Below are positions 1-7,907 of a stretch of DNA of 64,000 bases, in pieces. The notes beneath the pieces are model-generated. The model searched no databases, was not told where the DNA came from, and worked only from the letters and a program-made list of their open reading frames with translations. Origin of the DNA: JAHRAW01 sp965262585 (GTDB taxonomy: Bacteria; Pseudomonadota; Gammaproteobacteria; Arenicellales; Poriferihabitantaceae). The position numbers and the translations under genes are program-made. The stretch's first letter is position 1. Every line of letters begins with the position of its first letter. The DNA lies in contig OZ253546.1 in NCBI GenBank assembly GCA_965262585.1, positions 620,001-684,000 of the forward strand, in the 5' to 3' direction.

Positions 1-63
1 TACAAACGCCGCCACGGCAGCGCCATAAAACCCACCCGCATCAAGTACAAGCGTTTGAAATAA
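1..63 (+). CDS. C-terminal end of an unidentified CDS (5' end outside window)
   Basis: Frame 1 is open from the first base and ends at TAA 61-63. It gives 20 very basic residues ending KPTRIKYKRLK. The piece is too short and too lysine/arginine-rich to assign to a family. A basic tail suggests a nucleic-acid-binding or ribosome-associated protein, but that is a guess. It could also be an open frame that is not a gene. The dispersed repeat field begins directly after the stop. Confidence 0.35.
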   Translation, partial: YKRRHGSAIKPTRIKYKRLK

Positions 64-1289
64 CCGCGTTGGGAATGGCGAGTTGGGGACGCGGGAATCC
101 AGTACAACATGCCGGCGATAGCCGACTCCCCAGGCCCGTCATTCCTGCGACAGCCGACTCCCCAGGGCCGTCATTCCGGCGATAGCCGACTCCTTATTTG
201 GCTTTCTGGATTCCCGATACGATGAAAAATATAGTCGCTGGCGCTCCCTATTTTTCTATCGTTCGGGAATGACGCACTTTTGATATTCCTCGTTTGCGGA
301 TAGGGGCAAGTCGCGATGGGTACCTACGAAAAAAACCACAATCTCGTCATTCTCGTGCCCCAACTCGTCATTCACGCGACAGCGGGAATGACGAGTTGGG
401 GACACGGGAATCCAGTACAACATGCCGGCGATAGCCGACTCCCTACGCCGTTATTCTCGCGAAAGCGGGAATCCAGTGAGACATGTGCGGCGAGATCCGA
501 CTCATTATTGGCTTTCTGGATTCCCGATACGATGAAAAATATGGTCGCTGGCGCTCCCTATTTTTCTATCGTTCGGGAATGACGACCTTGCGATAGCCGA
601 CTCCCCAGGCCCGTCATTCCTGCGAAAGCCGACTCCTTATTGGCTTTCTGGATTCCCGATACGATGAAAAATATAGTCGCTGGCGCTCCCTATTTTTCTA
701 TCGTTCGGGAATGACGACCTTGCGATAGCCGACTCCCCAGGGCCGTCATTCTCGTGCCCCCAAGTCGTTATTTCCGCGACAGCGGGAATGACGAGTTGGG
801 GGACACGGGAATCCAGTGAAATATGCCGGCGATAGCCGACTCCCCAGGCCCGTCATTCTCGCGAAAGCGGGAATCCAGTACAACATGCTCGGCGATAGCC
901 GACTCATTATTGGCTTTCTGGATTCCCGATACGATGAAAAATATAGTCGCTGGCGCTCCTTATTTTTCTATCGTTCGGGAATGACGCACTTTTGATATTC
1001 CTCGTTTGCGGATGAGGACTCCCAGACTCGTCATTCTCGTGCCGCCAAGTCGTTATTCCCGCGACAGCGGGGATGACGAGTTGGGGGACGCGGGAATCCA
1101 GTGAAATATGCCGGCGATAGCCGACTCCTTATTAGCCTTCTGGATTCCCGATACGATGAAAAATATAGTCGCTGGCGCTCCTTATTTTTCTATCGTTCGA
1201 GAATGACGGCGGCTGGCGCTCCCTATTTTTCTATCGTTCGGGAATGACGCACTTTTGATATTCCTCGTTTGCCGATGACGAGAGGCAAT
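64..1289. repeat. Dispersed palindromic repeat field (families A and B)
   Basis: No gene is seen. The stretch is a mosaic of two repeat families. Family A is a 61-bp imperfect palindrome running from ATTCCCGATACGATGAAAAA to CTATCGTTCGGGAAT. Full copies lie at 210-270, 520-580, 652-712, 922-982 and 1144-1204, with a half copy at about 1211-1245. Family B is a 63-65-bp palindrome with a core such as ATTCCCGCGACAGCGGGAAT and outer arms containing CTCGTG and CACGGG. Copies lie at 349-411, 748-812 and 1033-1097. Short spacers such as GCGATAGCCGACTCC recur between elements. All A copies here are in one orientation. The short ORFs in this field are repeat artefacts. Confidence 0.9.
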
Positions 1290-4200
1290 CTAAAACCGCA
1301 CCTCACCCCTAAACAAAGCAGCATTTTCACCACCCTGACGATGTTCGCCAACCAAATCCAGGCCATAGCGGTTAGTTTCCCAACCGATGCCGAAGCGGTA
1401 ACTGTTGGTGGTGCCGAGGGTCATTTCGCTGTATGGGGTTAGCATTCCATCCCAACCATGAGGGGCGGATATGCCATAGCCAATGCGGGTGTTTAGGCGC
1501 ATTCCGTAATTAGTATCAGCGACGCTGTCTTCCGACAGACCGTTATCCCACAACTTGCCATCGCCAGCCTCACCGTAGCCGGGGCTCAGGCTGAGCGACA
1601 AACCTTGTCCGTCTTGACCGGATTTCAAGATAACGGTGCCGCTTATACCCCATTCGTCGTAATCTTCACGGCCTAGCAGGGTGTGGATATTACCTTCCAG
1701 CGTCACCCTCTGAGTGTGATACCGAAGCCCGGCGTTTAGTTCAAGTCCGGTGCCGGTTTCGCCATCGCCGCCGTCATGGCGCGCGCCTACTTCCAGGGTG
1801 GATTGCAATTTGGTGGCGTGGCTTATTGCCCAGGGCTGGCGGGCTTCCAGCGATACTCGAACTCGGTTGACGTCCACATCCAGCGAGCGAATATCGTTTG
1901 CGCGGTCGCCGTCCACATCTATCCATGTTTGCGAGACTTCGCCTTTAAGACGCAAGACGCCGCCATTGCCGAGGGACATTATCTGGCCACCGCCACCACC
2001 GGCAATGGTTCGCATGTCGACATCGCTGTCGATGGACTCCCCGGCATTGCCGTTGTCAGTAATCTCCAAATCCCCGGTGCCGTAGCCAACCGTGGCCCAA
2101 AAGTCTAACTGCCCGACTCTCCAGCCCAGATACGGGTTGATGCTGGTCATAGTCAATTCGTAGTCGCTTTTATCAGCGTCGTCGCCAACATCGTATTCCA
2201 AATCCGCCTCATTACGAGTTATCGCCACGCCGCCCAGCAAATTATTACGCAGATGCGCATCCACCCCCACCGAGAAACTCGAGACATCGCCGTCCCAATC
2301 CAGTTTACCGCGCTGAATATCACTCTCACCGGAAATCTCTTCATACCCACCACTGCCCCAAAAAGCCGGTGAGTACACGCCAACACCGCCCCCCACCGCA
2401 TTCAACGGCAACGCAAACCCGGAACCATTCAGCAGGGATTTCATATCACTCGTGCCTTCGGTCATGGCTTTACCGTGGGTAGTCGCCAAGTCGGCAAAAG
2501 AAGACTGACCGGCGAGGGTTACGCCGCCGCCACTACCGGATCTGGTTTGCGCGATGCGTTGTGTGATGGCACCCGAAGTCTGGCCCGTCATGGTGGTCGC
2601 CAATTCGGAGATAAACACCTCGTTGATGGCTCTGATCTCGACGGTGTCCAGAGTGGACTCGGGCTCGGGCTCAACTACTGTAACGGTGAAAGAAGCAGCC
2701 GGAGTTAGTGTTCTCCCGGTTGCGGTGTCGGTCACTCCGTATACCGGAGTGGTGATGCCAGTCGTAGTCGGCGTGCCGGACAAGACGCGGGTAGTTGCGG
2801 TAAAGGTCAAGCCAGTTGGCAGCGGTATCAATGTATAAGTCAGTTGCGGGTCGGTTCCGGTGCCGCCGGTGGCTTCCGGCAGGGTCAAGGAGGTAATCGG
2901 CTGGTTGACGACATAGTTCACATCGGACAACGTAGATACGGCCAAATTAACAAAGGGCTCGGCGGCTACTGTGACGGTAATGGTCATCGTGTCGCTGATG
3001 CTGTTCGCATCGGTGGCGGTGTAGGTCAACACGGTGGCGCCGAGCGTGGTCGGCGTGCCGGACAGAATGCGGGTGCCTGCGGCAAAAGCCAATCCGGTTG
3101 GCAAATTACCACCGCTCGGCCCGGTCAGGGTGTAGGTATACGAACCTGTGCCGCCGACCGCTCCCGGCAAAGTCAAATTGACCGCCTCATTTATGACATA
3201 GGTCGGATCAGATACCGTATCGGTGAACATCGTTGTAGTGATGGTCACCGTGAAGGTCGCCGTGTCCATGATGCTGTTCGCATCAGTGGCGGTGTAGGTC
3301 AACTCGGTGGCGCCGGCCGTGGTCGGCGTGCCGGACAGAATGCGGGTGCCTGTGGCAAAAGCCAATCCGGCTGGCAAATTACCACCGCTCGGCCCGGTCA
3401 GAGCGTAGGTATACGGACCTGTGCCGCCGGTCGCTTCCGGCAAGGTCAAAGCGGTGATCGCCGCGTTGCGCGGATAGGTTTGAGCACCCGGCGCAGACAC
3501 GCCCAACGCGGCTCCTACTGTGGCGGTGAAAGAAGGAGCCGGGGTTAGTGTGTTCCCAGTTGTGGTATCGGTCACCCCGTATATCGGAGTGGTGTTGCCG
3601 GCCGTGGTCGGCGTGCCGGACACGACACGAGTGTCCGGGTCAAAGGTCAAACCATCCGGCAACGGTGCCAATGTATAAGTCCGTTGGGTGGATCCGGGGG
3701 CTCCGGGGGCTCCGGGGAGAATGGGCCCAGTGCCGCCGGTGGCCTCTGGCAGGGTCAAGGGGGTAATCGCCTGACCGGCGACATAGTTCACATTGGACAG
3801 CGTCGATACGGCTAAATCAAAATAGCAGGGAATTATGCCGCTGATGTTTCCCCCGTTCGCGCAGATGAAGAGAGTCACATTCCTGTTGTTGAGGTCGGGG
3901 GATACGCGAATCGCAGTATATAGGGCTGGAAAACCCGCTGTGGTTGTCGAGCCGGTCGGCGTGCCGGACAGGACGCGGGTGGCCGGGTTAAAACTCAACC
4001 CCAACGGTTGGTATTCGTTTGCGGCGGCGGTGGTACTATCTTCTAAGGTGTAGGTCACAGGGCCGGTGCCACCGAGGAGGCCGGCGCCGGTGGCCTCCGG
4101 TAGGGTCAGGTCGGTAATCTGCTGGTTAATCGGGTAGTGCAGAATGATGAATCTCGAGGTGGGGGCAGAACCGATTCCAATCTGGTTTGGGAAGTCGAAA

Positions 4201-4331
4201 TTTTGTGCATTGGATACCGACCAGCCGAGGAGAAGGGTGAATCCAATCAGTAGCGCAGCGCCGAAACGCCGGGCACTATTGCCCCCCCCCCCCCCCCCCC
4301 GAATTAAAGGGGACGGACGACAGGCCGTCAA
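1290..4331 (-). CDS. Autotransporter adhesin with He_PIG-type Ig-like repeats; phase-variable start
   Basis: This is a predicted outer-membrane autotransporter. The order is a charged N-terminal lead, a signal peptide (hydrophobic stretch GAALLIGFTLLLGW, probable cleavage after SNA), about six Ig-like repeats, a linker and a C-terminal beta-barrel. The repeats contain LTLPEATGGTG and LSGTPTTAG, typical of He_PIG/cadherin-like domains. The barrel covers roughly the last 300 residues and ends in GEVRF with the terminal Phe of outer-membrane proteins. The longest frame starts at TTG 4331, which has no good ribosome site. A much better start is ATG 4368 with GAGGAA 8 nt upstream. A 19-G tract lies between these starts and the signal peptide. 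From ATG 4368 the 19-G allele goes out of frame and stops just after the tract. With 18 or 21 G it reads into this protein. The barrel resembles that of the giant adhesin at 21740-36931. Adhesion is inferred from architecture. Confidence 0.85.
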   Translation of the reverse strand: MTACRPSPLIRGGGGGGNSARRFGAALLIGFTLLLGWSVSNAQNFDFPNQIGIGSAPTSRFIILHYPINQQITDLTLPEATGAGLLGGTGPVTYTLEDSTTAAANEYQPLGLSFNPATRVLSGTPTGSTTTAGFPALYTAIRVSPDLNNRNVTLFICANGGNISGIIPCYFDLAVSTLSNVNYVAGQAITPLTLPEATGGTGPILPGAPGAPGSTQRTYTLAPLPDGLTFDPDTRVVSGTPTTAGNTTPIYGVTDTTTGNTLTPAPSFTATVGAALGVSAPGAQTYPRNAAITALTLPEATGGTGPYTYALTGPSGGNLPAGLAFATGTRILSGTPTTAGATELTYTATDANSIMDTATFTVTITTTMFTDTVSDPTYVINEAVNLTLPGAVGGTGSYTYTLTGPSGGNLPTGLAFAAGTRILSGTPTTLGATVLTYTATDANSISDTMTITVTVAAEPFVNLAVSTLSDVNYVVNQPITSLTLPEATGGTGTDPQLTYTLIPLPTGLTFTATTRVLSGTPTTTGITTPVYGVTDTATGRTLTPAASFTVTVVEPEPESTLDTVEIRAINEVFISELATTMTGQTSGAITQRIAQTRSGSGGGVTLAGQSSFADLATTHGKAMTEGTSDMKSLLNGSGFALPLNAVGGGVGVYSPAFWGSGGYEEISGESDIQRGKLDWDGDVSSFSVGVDAHLRNNLLGGVAITRNEADLEYDVGDDADKSDYELTMTSINPYLGWRVGQLDFWATVGYGTGDLEITDNGNAGESIDSDVDMRTIAGGGGGQIMSLGNGGVLRLKGEVSQTWIDVDGDRANDIRSLDVDVNRVRVSLEARQPWAISHATKLQSTLEVGARHDGGDGETGTGLELNAGLRYHTQRVTLEGNIHTLLGREDYDEWGISGTVILKSGQDGQGLSLSLSPGYGEAGDGKLWDNGLSEDSVADTNYGMRLNTRIGYGISAPHGWDGMLTPYSEMTLGTTNSYRFGIGWETNRYGLDLVGEHRQGGENAALFRGEVRF
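4282..4300 (-). repeat. Poly-G tract of 19 (poly-C on plus strand), slipped-strand switch candidate
   Basis: Nineteen consecutive C on the plus strand encode a Gly run just before the signal peptide of the autotransporter. Homopolymeric G tracts of this length in the 5' coding part of surface-protein genes are a known mechanism of phase variation by slippage. The count decides whether ATG 4368 (with its ribosome site) or only the unsupported TTG 4331 is in frame. Sequencing error in so long a homopolymer is possible. Confidence 0.8.
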
Positions 4332-4368
4332 GGGAACTCATGTTATTGATTGTGTTGTGATAGTTCAT

Positions 4369-5111
4369 GGTAAATGTTCCTCGTAATAATGCGCCGTTGA
4401 AAGGTTTCCACAAATACAAAGTCTCAGCCATTATATTGAAGCGATTGCCAGATAGTCAAGCCACAAATCGCGATTAAATGCCCGTTGGAGCCTGTCATTA
4501 TAAGGAGCGGCTGTCGCCGGACATGTTTCACTGGATTCCCGTGTCCCCCAACTCGTCATCCCCGCTGTCGCGGAAATAACGACTTGGGGGCACGAGAATG
4601 ACGAGCCTGAGGAGTCGGCTATCGCAAGGTCGTCATTCCCGAACGATAGAAAAATAGGGAGCGCCAGCGACCATATTTTTCATCGTATCGGGAATCCAGA
4701 AGGCTAATAATGAGTCGGATCTCGCAGGACATGTTGTACTGGATTCCCGCTTTCGCGAGAATAACGGCGTAGGGAGTCGGCTATCGCCGGCATGTTGTAC
4801 TGGATTCCCGTGTCCCCCAAGTCGTTATTCCCGCTGTCGCGTGAATAACGACTTGGCGGCACGAGAATGACGAGTCTGGGAGTCCTCATCGACAAACGAG
4901 GAATATCAAAAGTGCGTCATTCCCGAACGATAGAAAAATAGGGAGCGCCAGCGACCATATTTTTCATCGTATCGGGAATCCAGAAGGCTAATAAGGAGTC
5001 GGATCTCGCAGGAATGACGAGCCTAATGAGTCGGCTGTCGCCGGCATGTTTCACTGGATTCCAGTTGCGCGGGAATGACGGCGCGAGGAGCGGCTAACGC
5101 CGACATGTCTA
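4369..5111. repeat. Upstream region of the autotransporter and dispersed repeat field
   Basis: The first 110 or so bases (4369-4480) are AT-rich and are the likely promoter region of the autotransporter; no convincing -35/-10 pair was found. From about 4500 on come family B palindromes at 4535-4599 and 4804-4868 and family A palindromes at 4635-4695 and 4919-4979. All are in the orientation opposite to those at 210-1204, so the gene is bracketed by oppositely oriented repeat arrays. No gene is supported. Confidence 0.85.
4377..4382 (-). promoter_or_regulatory. Ribosome-binding site that decides the autotransporter start
   Basis: On the minus strand GAGGAA stands 8 nt before ATG 4368-4366, with a second in-frame ATG at 4341. 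This supports translation starting upstream of the poly-G tract and not at TTG 4331. That places the tract inside the translated region, as expected for a slippage switch. Confidence 0.6.
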
Positions 5112-5720
5112 TCAAACCCGACCAAATGGAAAAAACACTCCGGCGCTATACACGCCGAGAATTTCTGGGTTGTCTTTAGTCTCGCCGCTTTCGATGGCTG
5201 CTTCGAGAATGGCCGCGAGTTCGTAATAGACCGGGCGGCAAATTTTTGCCCGTAGTTGATCTCTGACCTCGACCGAGGGAGAGGGCTGCCCGGTGGCCGG
5301 GTCGGTGGTCACTTGGATGGGATGATTCCGGTCCGCCAGCACTACATCGTCAACGTTGGTTCGGAAGATCAGGTTTTGCGTTCGGCCCGATCCTTGGCGG
5401 CGCAACTCCACCGCTTGAAAAGGTGCGTCTTCAACGATGACCGGATATTTCAGGTGCGGGGTTATCAAGCAGTGGCCGCCATCTTCTTCCCGTCTCAGCA
5501 GCGAGCCAAACAGTTTGACCATGCGCCGCCGTTCGATCAGCGAGTCTTGGTAATACCATCGCCCGTCGGCGGCGATGCGTAGGCCGATGTCCAGGGATTT
5601 GCGGGGCTGCCATTGTGCTATCGGCGGTGTTTTGAATCCCCGCAACTGCTCAAATACTTGCTCGATTTCAGGCACGGTTTCCAGCACAGTTTCAGGCACG
5701 GGCAATCCGTTAAAATCCAA
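5112..5720 (-). CDS. DUF1285 family protein
   Basis: The 202-residue protein carries the DUF1285 pattern: DIGLRIAADGRWYYQDSLI near residue 45, then RRRMVKLFGSLLRREEDG, then VEDAPFQAVEL. The function of the family is not established; proteins of this type are small, soluble and cytoplasmic. The frame opens with TTG immediately after the hrcA stop (TAA then TTG). Translational coupling to hrcA is therefore likely. A GTG at codon 8 is an alternative start. The C-terminus ends next to the repeat field. Confidence 0.75.
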   Translation of the reverse strand: MDFNGLPVPETVLETVPEIEQVFEQLRGFKTPPIAQWQPRKSLDIGLRIAADGRWYYQDSLIERRRMVKLFGSLLRREEDGGHCLITPHLKYPVIVEDAPFQAVELRRQGSGRTQNLIFRTNVDDVVLADRNHPIQVTTDPATGQPSPSVEVRDQLRAKICRPVYYELAAILEAAIESGETKDNPEILGVYSAGVFFPFGRV

Positions 5721-6788
5721 TTAGTGTCGGCGGGCGGATGCGCTCAGCGCGCTGCCGAGGAGTTTGGCGGTAACGTCCACCGCCGATATGACCTCGTCGT
5801 AGTTCATTCGGGTGGGGCCGATGACGCCGAGCACGCCGACTTTCTGATTGCCCACTTTGTACGGCGCGGCAATCACGCTGCAATCCCGAAACATTCGATA
5901 ACCGGATTCCTCGCCGATGAATATGTTGACACCATCGGCGAACATGCTTTTCTGCAGCAGATCAAACAACACCTGCTTGGTTTTGAAAGTATCGAACAAC
6001 TGTTTGAGTTTTTCCAACTCACCGAAATCCGGAATCGCAAGCAGGTTGTTCTCCCCGCTCACCAGCACGTTTTCTTCGTTGTCATCCCGGTCGTCATCGT
6101 TAAACAGTTCCCGGGCGATGCTGATTGCGGTGTGCATCTCCTGTTGCATGCTACGCCGCTCCTGTCGCATGTGCGTCAGTAATTCGGCGCGCACGCCGCG
6201 CAATGTGCGGCTGCTGTATAGGGCGTTGAAATGGTTGGCCGCTTCGACGAGTTCCGACTCGCTGTATTGGCGGTGGGTGGACAAAATGCGGTTCTGCACC
6301 TGCCCGTCCTCGGTAATCAGGATGGCCAGTACGCGCTGCCGGGAGAGGCGCAAAAACTCGATCTGGCGAATGTGCGCTTGGCTTTTGCCGGGCACCGAAA
6401 CGATTCCCGCAAACGAAGTAATCCGCGAGAGCATCTCGGTGGCTTCGGTCAAAATGCTTTTGGGATCGGTGACTCCACTAATCCGTTCCTTGATTTCGCT
6501 AAACGCCCGTTGGTCCAAAGGCGCGACGCTCAGCAGGCTGTTGATAAAAAACCGATAGCCTTTTTGGGTGGGAATGCGCCCGGCGGAAGTATGCGGCGCC
6601 TCGATCAAGCCATATTCTTCGAGGTCGGCCATGACATTGCGTATGGTGGCCGGACTCAGAGACAGGCCGGGTTCCTTGGAAAGCGTGCGCGAACCCACCG
6701 GGTTGCCGTCGCTGATGTACAGGCCGATAAGCCCCTTCAATACCCGTTCGGCGCGTTCGTTTAGTTGCAACTCGTGGGTCTCGGACAT
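5721..6788 (-). CDS. hrcA: Heat-inducible transcription repressor HrcA
   Basis: HrcA represses heat-shock operons by binding CIRCE operators and is kept active by GroEL. The protein has the N-terminal winged helix (LNERAERVLKGLIGLYI, then GSRTLSKEPGLSLSPATIRN). A central GAF-like region follows, and the C-terminal part contains IFIGEESGYRMFRDCSVIAA and IGPTRMNYDEVI. I chose ATG 6788 (MSETHELQLNERAE) over the longer frame from 6863, because family members start just before LNERA. The product is then 355 residues, a usual size. The gene is divergent from nadK. No CIRCE inverted repeat is visible upstream, and grpE/dnaK are not adjacent. Confidence 0.93.
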   Translation of the reverse strand: MSETHELQLNERAERVLKGLIGLYISDGNPVGSRTLSKEPGLSLSPATIRNVMADLEEYGLIEAPHTSAGRIPTQKGYRFFINSLLSVAPLDQRAFSEIKERISGVTDPKSILTEATEMLSRITSFAGIVSVPGKSQAHIRQIEFLRLSRQRVLAILITEDGQVQNRILSTHRQYSESELVEAANHFNALYSSRTLRGVRAELLTHMRQERRSMQQEMHTAISIARELFNDDDRDDNEENVLVSGENNLLAIPDFGELEKLKQLFDTFKTKQVLFDLLQKSMFADGVNIFIGEESGYRMFRDCSVIAAPYKVGNQKVGVLGVIGPTRMNYDEVISAVDVTAKLLGSALSASARRH

Positions 6789-6933
6789 ATTAATCGGGCC
6801 TATAAAATTGTGATGAACATTATGCTGTTTTCGAGATTGAAACATTCCCGGCAGACCAGCCATTTTACGCTATCAAGTGAGTGGGTGCCTTGTCAAGATT
6901 GTATTTTGCCGCATTGTTCCTATACTATATCTT

Positions 6934-6957
6934 GATTTTGCGTGCCCGCGCAAAATC
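6934..6957. promoter_or_regulatory. Perfect 9-bp inverted repeat between hrcA and nadK
   Basis: GATTTTGCG and CGCAAAATC are separated by 6 bases. The repeat sits between the divergent genes, just upstream of a TATAAT hexamer at 6968-6973 that could be the nadK -10 box. No good -35 hexamer lies 17 bp from it. The palindrome could be an operator or part of an RNA hairpin; it does not match CIRCE. Confidence 0.4.
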
Positions 6958-6998
6958 GGTTTTCGGTTATAATGTAGACTTAACTTATTGTAATTATT

Positions 6999-7907
6999 GT
7001 GAAAATTAGCAAAGTCGGATTGTTCGGCAAATTCAATGACCGCAGCGTTAGCGATACCGTTGTCGGGATTAGGGAATTGCTGGAGCGAAATAACCTCAAG
7101 GTTCTGCTCGGCAGCACCACCTCCGCCGACGTGCCCGGTGAGCGTATTGACGAACGCGACCAGCCCCTCGGAATCGACCTCGCCATCGTGGTGGGCGGCG
7201 ACGGCACTATGTTGAGTGCGGCGCGAAATCTCGCCGCGCACAACGTCCCGGCCATCGGCGTTAACCTCGGGCGTCTCGGTTTCCTTGCCGACATCGCCAT
7301 CCAAGACCTCGAATCCAGTCTCGAAGCGATTTTACGCGGCGACTACCACATCGAAAAAAGAACCCTGCTCGACACCCGCATAAGCATCGACGGCGAAGTT
7401 ACCTGCCGTGGCAACTCGGTCAACGACACGGTTATTTCCAAAGGCAACACCGGACGCCTGATTGAATTTGAAATCCGCGTCAACGGCCAGTTTCTCAGCC
7501 ACATCCGCAGCGACGGCCTCATCATCGCCACGCCAACCGGCTCCACGGCGTATTCGTTGTCTGCCGGCGGGCCGATTATCTACCCGACCCTGCCGGTGTT
7601 CAGTGTCTCGCCGATTTGTCCGCACACGCTGAGCAACCGCCCCATCGTGTTGGACCAGAACGCGAGCATCGAAATCTCATCCATGGTTTTTACCGAGACT
7701 CACGCCAACCTCGCCCTCGACGGCGTAATCGTTTGCAAACTTCACGGCAGCGAAATCATCACCGTGACCAAAGCCGCCGAAGCGTTGTCGATGATCCGCA
7801 TCAACGGCCATAATCATTTCCAAACCTTGCGTTCCAAACTCAGTTGGAATATTGACCAAATTGCCAGACATTCCGCCGATTCAGGGACCAACAGAGGCGA
7901 TGAATGA
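6999..7907 (+). CDS. nadK: NAD kinase
   Basis: Phosphorylates NAD to NADP in the cytoplasm. The 302-residue protein has the diagnostic GGDGTML motif (about residue 66), then NLGRLGFLAD, the region TPTGSTAYSLSAGGPI and CPHTLSNRPI. The start is GTG at 6999, about 25 bases after a TATAAT hexamer. It overlaps recN by 4 nt (ATGA), so the two are probably co-transcribed and translationally coupled. Confidence 0.95.
   Translation: MKISKVGLFGKFNDRSVSDTVVGIRELLERNNLKVLLGSTTSADVPGERIDERDQPLGIDLAIVVGGDGTMLSAARNLAAHNVPAIGVNLGRLGFLADIAIQDLESSLEAILRGDYHIEKRTLLDTRISIDGEVTCRGNSVNDTVISKGNTGRLIEFEIRVNGQFLSHIRSDGLIIATPTGSTAYSLSAGGPIIYPTLPVFSVSPICPHTLSNRPIVLDQNASIEISSMVFTETHANLALDGVIVCKLHGSEIITVTKAAEALSMIRINGHNHFQTLRSKLSWNIDQIARHSADSGTNRGDE

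Noticed and set aside
316..582. 88-residue frame in the left repeat field
   Set aside because: It reads across A and B elements and contains typical repeat-derived peptides such as FSRKRESSE and FWIPDTMKN.
2844..3548. Long Gly/Arg-rich open frame antisense to the poly-G autotransporter
   Set aside because: It is the mirror frame of the repeated passenger; no ribosome site, low-complexity product, and the minus-strand protein has clear domains.
6863..6900. CIRCE operator upstream of hrcA
   Set aside because: GTGAGTGGGTGCC resembles half of it, but the paired TTAGCACTC arm is missing.
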